Shown here piece after piece: positions 20,537 through 27,430 of a DNA stretch of 64,000 nucleotides. Each line of letters opens with the position of its first letter. Position 1 is the stretch's first letter. The notes under the pieces were generated by a model, which ran no database searches, had not been told where the DNA came from, and saw only the letters and a program-made list of their open reading frames with translations. Made by a program: the position numbers and the translations under genes. This stretch comes from Novosphingobium sp. JCM 18896 (lineage in GTDB: Bacteria; Pseudomonadota; Alphaproteobacteria; Sphingomonadales; Sphingomonadaceae): NCBI RefSeq assembly GCF_025938095.1, contig NZ_JAPCZF010000001.1:1116001-1180000 (forward strand), in the 5' to 3' direction.

Positions 20537-21730
20537 ATGGCCCAGATTTCCGCGAACGATCCGATCGTCGTCCTGTCTTACGCCCGCACCCCGATGGGTG
20601 GCCTGTCGGGTGCCTTCGCCGACGTTTCGGCAACCGATCTCGGCGCCACCGCGGTCAAGGCCGCGGTCGAGCGCGCCGGTGTCGACGGTGCCGACGTCGA
20701 GCGTATCTACATGGGTTGCGTGCTGCCCGCCGGCCTCGGCCAGTCGCCGGCCCGCCAGGTCGCGCTCAAGGCCGGCCTGCCGCTCTCGGTCGAGGCGAGC
20801 ACGGTCAACAAGGTCTGCGGCTCGGGCATGCAGACGGTGATCATGGGCGCGGAAGCCCTCGCCTCGGGCACGATCGACATGGTCGTCGCCGGCGGCATGG
20901 AATCGATGACCAACGCGCCCTATCTGCTCAAGAAGCACCGCGGCGGCGCGCGCGCCGGTCACGACACCGCCTATGACCACATGTTCCTCGACGGCCTCGA
21001 AGACGCCTACGAAGGCGGCTCGATGGGCTCCTATGCCCAGGCCGTCGCCGACGAGTACCAGCTGACCCGCGAGGCGCAGGACGCCTATTCGATCGAGTCG
21101 CTGCGCCGTGCCCAGGAAGCCATCTCGACCGGCGCCTTCGCCAGCGAGATCGTCCCCGTCACGGTCAAGACCCGCGGCGGCGACGTCGTGGTCGACACCG
21201 ACGAGCAGCCCGGCAAGGGCAAGCCCGAGAAGATCCCGACCCTCAAGCCCGCCTTCGCCAAGGACGGCACGATCACCGCCGCCACTTCGAGCTCGATCTC
21301 GGACGGCGCCGCCGCGATGATCCTGACGCGCGAGAGCGTCGCCAAGGAAAAGGGCCTGACGCCGGTGGCCAAGGTCGTCGCCGTCGCCGCCCACGCGCAC
21401 GAGCCGCAGCGCTTCCCGACCACGCCGATCAAGGCGATCCCCAAGGTTCTGGAGCAGGCCGGCTGGCAGCTTTCGGATGTCGACCTGTTCGAGATCAACG
21501 AGGCCTTCGCCTGCGTCGCCATGTTCGCGATGCACGACCTCGGCATCCCGCACGACAAGATCAACGTCCACGGCGGCGCCACCGCGCTGGGTCACCCGAT
21601 CGGTGCTTCGGGCACGCGCATCATCACCACCCTGATCGGTGCGCTCAAGCACAAGGGCCTGAAGCGCGGCGTCGCCTCGCTCTGCATCGGCGGCGGCGAA
21701 GCCACGGCCGTGGCGGTCGAGCTGGTCTGA
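20537..21730 (+). CDS. Acetyl-CoA C-acetyltransferase (thiolase)
   Basis: A 397-residue thiolase catalysing reversible acetyl-CoA condensation or 3-ketoacyl-CoA cleavage. The nucleophile Cys94 is in NKVCGSGMQ, the substrate-binding segment GGMESMTNAPY follows, and the C-terminal catalytic pair is in GGATALGHPIGASG and SLCIGGGEATA. I chose ATG 20537 (MAQISAND), since upstream residues from 20435 look non-native. Length is typical of biosynthetic or short-chain thiolases (PhaA/AtoB type). Whether it serves PHB, ketone bodies or isoleucine breakdown cannot be told from its neighbours. Confidence 0.92.
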   Translation: MAQISANDPIVVLSYARTPMGGLSGAFADVSATDLGATAVKAAVERAGVDGADVERIYMGCVLPAGLGQSPARQVALKAGLPLSVEASTVNKVCGSGMQTVIMGAEALASGTIDMVVAGGMESMTNAPYLLKKHRGGARAGHDTAYDHMFLDGLEDAYEGGSMGSYAQAVADEYQLTREAQDAYSIESLRRAQEAISTGAFASEIVPVTVKTRGGDVVVDTDEQPGKGKPEKIPTLKPAFAKDGTITAATSSSISDGAAAMILTRESVAKEKGLTPVAKVVAVAAHAHEPQRFPTTPIKAIPKVLEQAGWQLSDVDLFEINEAFACVAMFAMHDLGIPHDKINVHGGATALGHPIGASGTRIITTLIGALKHKGLKRGVASLCIGGGEATAVAVELV

Positions 21731-21741
21731 TCTGCTGCTAG

Positions 21742-21892
21742 CTCCTCCCCATTTTTCCGCAGGACAAATGGGGAGGTGGCAGGCCCGCAGGGCCTGACGG
21801 AGGGGTAGCCGGCACCGCCCTTACCCCTCCACCACCAGCCTTTTCAGACTGGCGGTCCCCTCCCCATTTGCGCTTCGCGAAAATAGGGAGGA
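21742..21892. repeat. Nested inverted-repeat element, family 1 copy A
   Basis: About 150 bases with nested stems. Outer CTCCTCCCC at the left pairs with GGGAGGA at the right, and inner CGGAGGGGTA pairs with TACCCCTCC-like sequence. The block order (gggaggtggcag, gcctgacggagggg, cccctccaccacc, gcggtcccctcccc) is the same as in the elements at 23542 and 47551, though this copy is the most diverged. It sits between the stops of two convergent genes, where it may also end transcription. Confidence 0.8.
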
Positions 21893-21903
21893 TTTTCAGA
21901 AAA

Positions 21904-22380
21904 CTACGGCTCGCCCACACCCCAGAGGCGCGCCTGCGGCACGAAACCCGCATGGCCGGTATCGACCTCGAGCCGGCACCACCCTTCCTCGCAATCGCCG
22001 AGCCGCCCGCTCACGCCGGGCTCGACCTGCCAGAGCAGCTTGGCATCGCTCGCGCCCTTGTCGCGCATGTCGGCGAGCCCCTTGCCCGTGACGATCGCGC
22101 CGCGATCGCGCTTGAGGAAGCGCGCCAGCATCCAGCCGCGCGCGCCGTCGGGATCCTGGACCAGCCGCCAGCCCTCCATGCGCCGCAACACCTTCATCGG
22201 CAGGCCCGGGCGATGATAAACCCAGGCAATGCGATAGGTCTCGGCCGGACCGACGCGCAGGTTCACCTCGCTGGCGCGCAGCGAGGCCCAATAGGGCACC
22301 GCCTCGTCGTCCGCGGCCAGCGCCGGAGTCGCGACGGATAGGAGTGCCAGGGCAGCGAAGGACCGTAGGAAGGATGACAT
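21904..22380 (-). CDS. Exported SH3-like domain protein
   Basis: A 158-residue protein with a signal peptide (RSFAALALLSVATPALA, cleavage near residue 22). The mature part has two SH3-like repeats: one around ASEVNLRVGPAETYRIAWVYHRPGLPMKVL, the second around VSGRLGDCEEGWCRLEV. This fits the alphaproteobacterial bacterial-SH3 (DUF1058-type) secreted family, thought to act in the periplasm, perhaps on peptidoglycan. The exact function is unknown. The two cysteines could form a disulfide. Confidence 0.8.
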   Translation of the reverse strand: MSSFLRSFAALALLSVATPALAADDEAVPYWASLRASEVNLRVGPAETYRIAWVYHRPGLPMKVLRRMEGWRLVQDPDGARGWMLARFLKRDRGAIVTGKGLADMRDKGASDAKLLWQVEPGVSGRLGDCEEGWCRLEVDTGHAGFVPQARLWGVGEP

Positions 22381-22515
22381 GACGAACCCCTTAGACGCGG
22401 CCCCATAGATTTACGAGCGGCAACGCTTCAAGCACACTTCTGATCCTGGCCTGCCCCCGGAAAACCGCCACCGCGCTTGACCTCGTCGGCCAGTCCGGCA
22501 CATTGCGCGGACACC

Positions 22516-23535
22516 ATGACCGTTGTCACCGAAACCCCGCTCGCCCAACGCGTAACCGGCAAGCCGCGCGTGATCGTCACGCGCCGACTCCTGCCCGAAA
22601 CCGAGGCGCGGATGGACGAACTGTTCGACGTCACCCACAATCCCGACGACGTACCGATGGACCGCGACGCGCTGATCGCCGCGATGCGCGAATGCGACGT
22701 GCTGGTGCCCACGGTCACCGACCGCATCGATGGCGAAATGATCGCCGCGGCGGGCGACCGGCTCGGCCTCTTCGCCAATTTCGGCGCGGGCGTCGATCAC
22801 ATCGACCTCGCCGCCGCGTGGGCACGCAAGATCGTCGTGACCAACACGCCTTCGGTCTTCACCGACGATACCGCCGACATGGCCATGGCGCTGATCATCA
22901 GCGTGCCGCGCCGCCTGCCCGAGGGATCGCGGATGCTGCTCGACGGCAACTGGACCGGCTGGGGGCCATCGAATTTCCTCGGCACGAGCCTGGGCGGCAA
23001 GCGGCTGGCGATCGTCGGCATGGGCCGGATCGGCCAGGCCGTGGCGCACCGCGCGCGGGGCTTCGGGCTCGAAGTGGTCTATCACAATCGTCACCGCCTG
23101 CCCCCGGCGATCGAGAACATGCTCGGCGCACGGTACGAGCCCGATCTCGACCAGTTGATCGCCGATGCCGATATCCTGACCCTGCACTGCCCGGCCAGCA
23201 CCGGCACGCACCACCTGCTCGACGCCCGGCGCATCGCCCTGCTCAAGCCCAGCGCCTGCGTGATCAACACCGCGCGTGGCGACATCATCGACGAAGAAGC
23301 GCTGATCGCGGCGCTGCAGAACGGCCGCATCGCCGGCGCGGGGCTCGACGTCTATGCGCGCGAACCCTCGGTCGATCCGCGGCTGCTGGCCCTGCCCAAC
23401 GTCGTGCTGATGCCGCACCTCGGCAGCGCCACGGTCGAAGGCCGCGGCGCCGCGGGCCTGCGCCTGATCGCCAACATCCGCTTCTGGATTGACGGCCACC
23501 GCCCGCCCGATCAGGTGCTCGAAGGCTGGGCTTAG
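22516..23535 (+). CDS. D-2-hydroxyacid dehydrogenase (glyoxylate/hydroxypyruvate reductase-like)
   Basis: A 339-residue NAD(P)-dependent dehydrogenase. The nucleotide fold is marked by LAIVGMGRIGQAVAHRARGFG, and catalytic Arg, Glu and His lie in INTARGDIIDEEAL, AGLDVYAREP and MPHLGSAT. NFGAGVDHIDL is the substrate-side signature. I chose ATG 22516 (MTVVTETP). A TTG 39 bases upstream is the alternative, and neither has a strong ribosome site. The GxGxxG context and length best fit glyoxylate reductase, but phosphoglycerate or formate dehydrogenase relatives are hard to exclude. Confidence 0.88.
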   Translation: MTVVTETPLAQRVTGKPRVIVTRRLLPETEARMDELFDVTHNPDDVPMDRDALIAAMRECDVLVPTVTDRIDGEMIAAAGDRLGLFANFGAGVDHIDLAAAWARKIVVTNTPSVFTDDTADMAMALIISVPRRLPEGSRMLLDGNWTGWGPSNFLGTSLGGKRLAIVGMGRIGQAVAHRARGFGLEVVYHNRHRLPPAIENMLGARYEPDLDQLIADADILTLHCPASTGTHHLLDARRIALLKPSACVINTARGDIIDEEALIAALQNGRIAGAGLDVYAREPSVDPRLLALPNVVLMPHLGSATVEGRGAAGLRLIANIRFWIDGHRPPDQVLEGWA

Positions 23536-23541
23536 AGCCAA

Positions 23542-23676
23542 CTCCTCCCCTTCCGGGGGAGGTGGCAGCCCGCAGGACTGACGGAGGGGGCGCGGCCGAA
23601 CGCGCACCTCTCGTACGACCTCGCCCCCTCCACCACCCGCTGCGCGGGCAGTCCCCCTCCCCCGTTGGGGGAGGAT
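23542..23676. repeat. Nested inverted-repeat element, family 1 copy B
   Basis: An element of about 135 bases with an outer stem TCCTCCCC / GGGGGAGGA and an inner stem GGAGGGGGCG / CGCCCCCTCC, plus a small hairpin in CCCGCTGCGCGGG. Reverse-complemented copy C at 47551-47684 shares nearly all of these blocks, including GGGGGAGGTGGCAG and CTCCACCACCCGCTGCGCGG. It lies between the dehydrogenase stop and the amt leader, so it could end the first transcript. Confidence 0.85.
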
Positions 23677-23797
23677 CGGATTGTTGAAAGGCCCCTGGCC
23701 TTGCCTTGTTTGTTAACGCGATAATGTTCTAGACGCCCCCTCGGAGGAACACGGCCCCGCTGGAGAGCAGGGTCTGTGAAGCAGGGGATTGCTTGAA

Positions 23798-25096
23798 ATG
23801 CGGAAGAGCTGCGCGCTGTCGGTCGCTGCCCTGGCGGCTACCATGCCCACACTGGCGTTGGCCCAGGATGCGGCCACGCCCGATAGCGGCGACACCGCCT
23901 GGATCCTGACCTCTTCGGCGCTGGTCCTGCTGATGACCCTGCCCGGCCTCGGCCTGTTCTACGGCGGCCTGGTGCGCGCCAAGAACTTCCTCGCGGTGCT
24001 GATCCAGTGCGGCGCGATCGCCGCGATCGCATCGCTGCTGTGGATCGTCGTCGGCTATACCCTGGCCTTCGGCGACGTAACCAACGGCTGGCTCGGCTCT
24101 GGCAATGCCTGGATGCTGATCAATCTCGGCGACGTCCGCGCGAACACGACGATCCCCGAGAGCACCTTCGCGATGTTCCAGATGTGCTTTGCGGCGATCA
24201 CCCCGGCGCTGATGGCCGGCGCCTGGGTCGACCGCGCGCGCTTCGGCTGGGTCGTCGGCTTCTGCGCGCTGTGGAGCTTGGTGGTCTACGCGCCCGCCGC
24301 GCACTGGATCTGGGGCGGCGGCTGGCTCGCGACCGGCCTCGGCACGCTCGACTTCGCCGGCGGCATCGTCGTCCACACCACGGCGGGCGTCTCGGCGCTG
24401 ATCGCCGCACTGCTGCTCGGCCGGCGCCAGGGCTTCCCCAAGACCTTGATGCTGCCGCATAGCCCCGCCCTGACCATGGCCGGCGCCGGCCTGCTCTGGG
24501 TCGGCTGGTTCGGCTTCAACGGCGGCTCGGCCCTGACCGCCGGCGACGGCGCCGCCAGCGCGATCCTCGCCACCCATGCCGCGGCCTGCACCGCCGCTCT
24601 CGCCTGGCTCGCGATCGAACGCGTCAGCGTCGGCAAGCCGACCACGGTCGGCTTTGCCACGGGCGCGATCGCCGGCCTGGCCACGGTCACCCCGGCCGCC
24701 GGCTACATCTCCCCCGGCGCGGCGATCGTCTTCGGCATCGCCGCAAGCTGCGTCTGCTATCCGATGATCCAGGTCATCAAGCACAAGCTCAAGATCGACG
24801 ACTCGCTCGACGTCTTCGCCGTTCACGGCGTTGGCGGCATCATCGGCTCGATCCTGCTCGCGATCTTCATCTCGCAGGACTTCGGCGGTGTCGGCTATGC
24901 CGAGGGCATGTCGATGGGCAGCCAGCTCGTCGCGCAGCTCGCCGGTGTCGGCGTGGTGGCGCTGTGGTCGGCGATCGTCTCGGCGATCCTCGCGGTCATG
25001 GTCTCGATCGTCCTGCCGATGCGCGTGACCGACGAAGAGGAATACGAAGGCCTCGACATCACCAGCCACGGTGAGCGCGCCTACGAATTCGACTGA
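23798..25096 (+). CDS. amt: Ammonium transporter
   Basis: A 432-residue Amt/Rh-family channel for ammonium. It begins with a cleavable signal (LSVAALAATMPTLALA), as in E. coli AmtB, and then has about 11 membrane helices. Recognisable segments are LPGLGLFYGGLVRAKN, the pore-region GIVVHTTAGVSAL and the C-terminal DVFAVHGVGGIIGS with its second conserved histidine. The ATG at 23798 has AGGGG about 12 bases upstream. No glnK/glnB gene is adjacent, unlike the usual glnK-amtB pair, and no convincing sigma54 promoter was found. Confidence 0.93.
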   Translation: MRKSCALSVAALAATMPTLALAQDAATPDSGDTAWILTSSALVLLMTLPGLGLFYGGLVRAKNFLAVLIQCGAIAAIASLLWIVVGYTLAFGDVTNGWLGSGNAWMLINLGDVRANTTIPESTFAMFQMCFAAITPALMAGAWVDRARFGWVVGFCALWSLVVYAPAAHWIWGGGWLATGLGTLDFAGGIVVHTTAGVSALIAALLLGRRQGFPKTLMLPHSPALTMAGAGLLWVGWFGFNGGSALTAGDGAASAILATHAAACTAALAWLAIERVSVGKPTTVGFATGAIAGLATVTPAAGYISPGAAIVFGIAASCVCYPMIQVIKHKLKIDDSLDVFAVHGVGGIIGSILLAIFISQDFGGVGYAEGMSMGSQLVAQLAGVGVVALWSAIVSAILAVMVSIVLPMRVTDEEEYEGLDITSHGERAYEFD

Positions 25097-25188
25097 GGAC
25101 ACATCAGCCCAGCGTTCCAGACTCCCGCACTTGCCACCGCGCGCACCGTCATGCGACGCGGTGGCTGACGTTTCCGCTTGAGCGGGAT

Positions 25189-25267
25189 CGGCACCGGCCC
25201 ACGCCCCCACCCGACCTCCCTAGGGTACTATCGTTGGGAGGTCGGGTGGGGGCGTGGGCCGGTGCCG
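25189..25267. repeat. Perfect 32-bp inverted repeat with 15-base loop
   Basis: Bases 25189-25220 and 25236-25267 are perfect reverse complements, separated by the loop TAGGGTACTATCGTT. The stem is very GC-rich. The right arm ends 24 bases before the ATG at 25292, leaving the ribosome site GAGAGG single-stranded. It resembles neither of the two repeat families in the window. There is no T-tract after it, so a simple intrinsic terminator is doubtful. Confidence 0.9.
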
Positions 25268-25291
25268 CCTTACAAGCACGGAGAGGAACCG

Positions 25292-26266
25292 ATGGCGCTG
25301 ACCAGCGAAGTGGCCGACCACTTCAACCTCAAGAAGGACGACGATCTCTACTGGAGCGAAAGCTCGTGGTTCTCGTGGGCGATCCCAGAGCGCAAGATCA
25401 ACGGCTTCTTCTACAATCACTTCCGCCCCAACATGAACTGCATGCTCGCCGGCCCGGCGATGTGGGACGCGAGCACGCCGCACGCCTGGGACTTCCCCTT
25501 CTTCGACTGGCAGGCGATGCGGCCACTCCCCCAGGGGCGGTTCGGGATCGATTACGACAAGTACGATTTCATGACCGACTTCTCGTTCGGCATCAAAATG
25601 CTCGAACCGCTGAAGCGCTATCGGCTGATGTACGATGCCAACGGCTTCACGCTCGACCTCGTGTTCGAGGCCGTCGCCGAACCGCACGAGATCGGCCGCC
25701 GCGAGGATCATGGCTTCGACGGCGCCTACAAGCTCCACTTCGAGCAGCCGGGGCGGATCACGGGCAAGGTCGTGCTCGAGGGCGAGACCTATGCGGTCGA
25801 CACCTTCTCGATCCGCGACGGCTCGCACGGCCGCCGCAACCTCGAGAAGTGCACGCCCGGCGGCTACCTGTGGTCGACCGCCGACGCGAAGACCGGCTTC
25901 CACATGATGGCGGTCGACGCGAACCAAAGTCGCGATACCCTGTCGGTCGGCGGTTATCTGATGCGCGACGGCGTGGTCTCGTCGCTCGCAGAAGGCACGC
26001 GCCGCGTGCTCGAACGTGACGGGCCGCGGGTGACCGCGGTCGAAGTCGTGGCCAGGGACCAGCTCGGCCGCGAGCTTCATGCCTTGGGCCGCTCGGTCTG
26101 CCACGCCGAAGTGATCCTGTTCCCCGACCGCGGCATGTGGTGGCAGCAATATGCCTGGGACTACGACGGCCATACCGGCGCGATCGGCGAGGACCAGGAA
26201 TACTACGGCCTCCAGGACTACCGCCAGTGGCACCGCGCCGGACCCGAGGCCTGGGCGAAACGGTGA
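25292..26266 (+). CDS. Uncharacterised ~324-residue protein (possible CrtC/AttH-like beta fold)
   Basis: I do not recognise a characterised family. The product is soluble and rich in aromatic residues (YWSESSWFSWAIPERKINGFFYNHF at the N-terminus, WWQQYAWDYDGH near the C-terminus) and looks all-beta, with no signal peptide. The pattern resembles lipocalin-like CrtC/AttH or DUF7064-type proteins common in sphingomonads, a weak inference. The ATG at 25292 has GAGAGG seven bases upstream, and the 32-bp inverted repeat sits immediately before it. Its stop overlaps the GTG of the downstream kinase-like gene (GTGA), so the pair is coupled. Confidence 0.7.
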   Translation: MALTSEVADHFNLKKDDDLYWSESSWFSWAIPERKINGFFYNHFRPNMNCMLAGPAMWDASTPHAWDFPFFDWQAMRPLPQGRFGIDYDKYDFMTDFSFGIKMLEPLKRYRLMYDANGFTLDLVFEAVAEPHEIGRREDHGFDGAYKLHFEQPGRITGKVVLEGETYAVDTFSIRDGSHGRRNLEKCTPGGYLWSTADAKTGFHMMAVDANQSRDTLSVGGYLMRDGVVSSLAEGTRRVLERDGPRVTAVEVVARDQLGRELHALGRSVCHAEVILFPDRGMWWQQYAWDYDGHTGAIGEDQEYYGLQDYRQWHRAGPEAWAKR

Positions 26267-26916
26267 CCAGGCTCGTCATCGTCACAGGCACGACCGGCAG
26301 CGGCAAGACGACGACCTGCAAGGCCTTCGTCGAACAGGCCGAAGATCTCTGGCTCCACTTCGGCGTCGACACGATGCTCGGCACCCTGGTGCCGCGCAAG
26401 TTCGTCGACGGCGGCACGCGCAGCGGCGAGAGCCTGCACATGGCGCCCGACGATCCGGCCGATCCCGCAGGCCCCGCGCACATGGACTTCGGCCGCCAGG
26501 GGGGCCGGCTGATCGACACCTATCACCGCATGGTGCGCGCCGCGGTCGAAAACGGCGAACGCGTGATCCTCGATCACGTCGCCACCACCGTTCCGCCGAT
26601 CCTGCCCAACCTGGTCGCGCATTTCCGCGACCTGCCGAGCCTGTTCGTCGCGCTCAAACCGCCGCAGGACATTCTCGGCAACCGCATCGCCGGCCGCATC
26701 GCCGAGGTCGAGAAGGTGCTCGGCCCGGAACAGGCCGCGCGCAACAACGAGGGCACCCGCCGCGCCTCGGCCTTCGTCGCGCGCGAGATCTTTCGCCACG
26801 ACTGCTTCGACATGGTGCTCGACACCGGCGCCCTGTCGCCCACCGAAGTGGCGCGGGCGATCCTCGATCGGGTCGAGAACGGTCCGCCGGGCGATGCCCT
26901 GACGCGGCTCGCCTGA
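26263..26916 (+). CDS. P-loop kinase resembling chloramphenicol phosphotransferase
   Basis: A 217-residue P-loop protein. Walker A GTTGSGKTTT is at about residues 9-18, followed by HFGVDTMLG, a segment shared with the CPT-like family, and VILDHVATTVPP as a likely Walker B region. CPT-like proteins phosphorylate small molecules, and only a few act on chloramphenicol, so resistance should not be assumed. The start is GTG 26263, overlapping the previous stop. Coupling suggests it acts with the 25292 product on the same substrate. Confidence 0.65.
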   Translation: MTRLVIVTGTTGSGKTTTCKAFVEQAEDLWLHFGVDTMLGTLVPRKFVDGGTRSGESLHMAPDDPADPAGPAHMDFGRQGGRLIDTYHRMVRAAVENGERVILDHVATTVPPILPNLVAHFRDLPSLFVALKPPQDILGNRIAGRIAEVEKVLGPEQAARNNEGTRRASAFVAREIFRHDCFDMVLDTGALSPTEVARAILDRVENGPPGDALTRLA

Positions 26917-26924
26917 CTTCGGGA

Positions 26925-27362
26925 TCAGGCCGCGAGCCAGCCCTTCTTCGTCGCCAGGTTCGCGAACCAGATCGAGAAGACGCCGACCGCGGCGATGAAC
27001 AGCGGGAACGGCAGCACCTGTCCGGCGCCCTTGTGCGCGATCAGGTCGGTCGCAGCGAAGGCATAGCCGAACATCACGATCACCGCGACGAGCGAGATCC
27101 AGAACAGCGTCGCCGCCAGCCGCTTGCGCAGCAGAAGGGCCAGGCCGCCGAACAGCCCGCCGAAGGTGGCAACGGCGTAGACCCAGTTGTACCAGGCGGG
27201 CAGCGCCGCGTAGTAGGCACGCGACCACTCGTCGACCGGCCCCATGGCTTCGGCGCCGAGCCGGATCTGCGTGACGCAGGCAAAGCAGCCCATCGTTTCC
27301 CACAGCACCAGCACGATCGCCACGATCCAGAACCAGACCGGCGGTTTGTTGGTATTTGTCAT
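26925..27362 (-). CDS. Four-helix membrane protein, function unknown
   Basis: A 145-residue protein with four hydrophobic segments: WFWIVAIVLVLWETMGCFA, YNWVYAVATFGGLFGGLALLL, LAATLFWISLVAVIVMFGYAF and LFIAAVGVFSIWFA. No motif was recognised. Two cysteines and Glu22 lie in or near helix 1. The gene is convergent with the CPT-like gene, 8 bases from its stop, and 68 bases from the recG stop on the same strand. Comparable 'sugar transporter'-labelled proteins exist in sphingomonads, but I have no evidence for transport. Confidence 0.7.
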   Translation of the reverse strand: MTNTNKPPVWFWIVAIVLVLWETMGCFACVTQIRLGAEAMGPVDEWSRAYYAALPAWYNWVYAVATFGGLFGGLALLLRKRLAATLFWISLVAVIVMFGYAFAATDLIAHKGAGQVLPFPLFIAAVGVFSIWFANLATKKGWLAA

Positions 27363-27430
27363 TGCGCCCTCCCCCGATTGCGAATGCCCGCGACACTGCG
27401 CCTCGCACCGGGCGAGCGCAAGCCCGCCGC

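Noticed and set aside
23690..23797. A sigma54 (NtrC-dependent) promoter before amt
   Set aside because: A TGGC...TTG-like string is present, but the GG to GC distance is wrong and no GC dinucleotide falls at -12.
26263..26916. Calling the P-loop gene a chloramphenicol resistance determinant
   Set aside because: Only general family likeness is visible. Most CPT-like proteins are not resistance enzymes and no resistance context exists.
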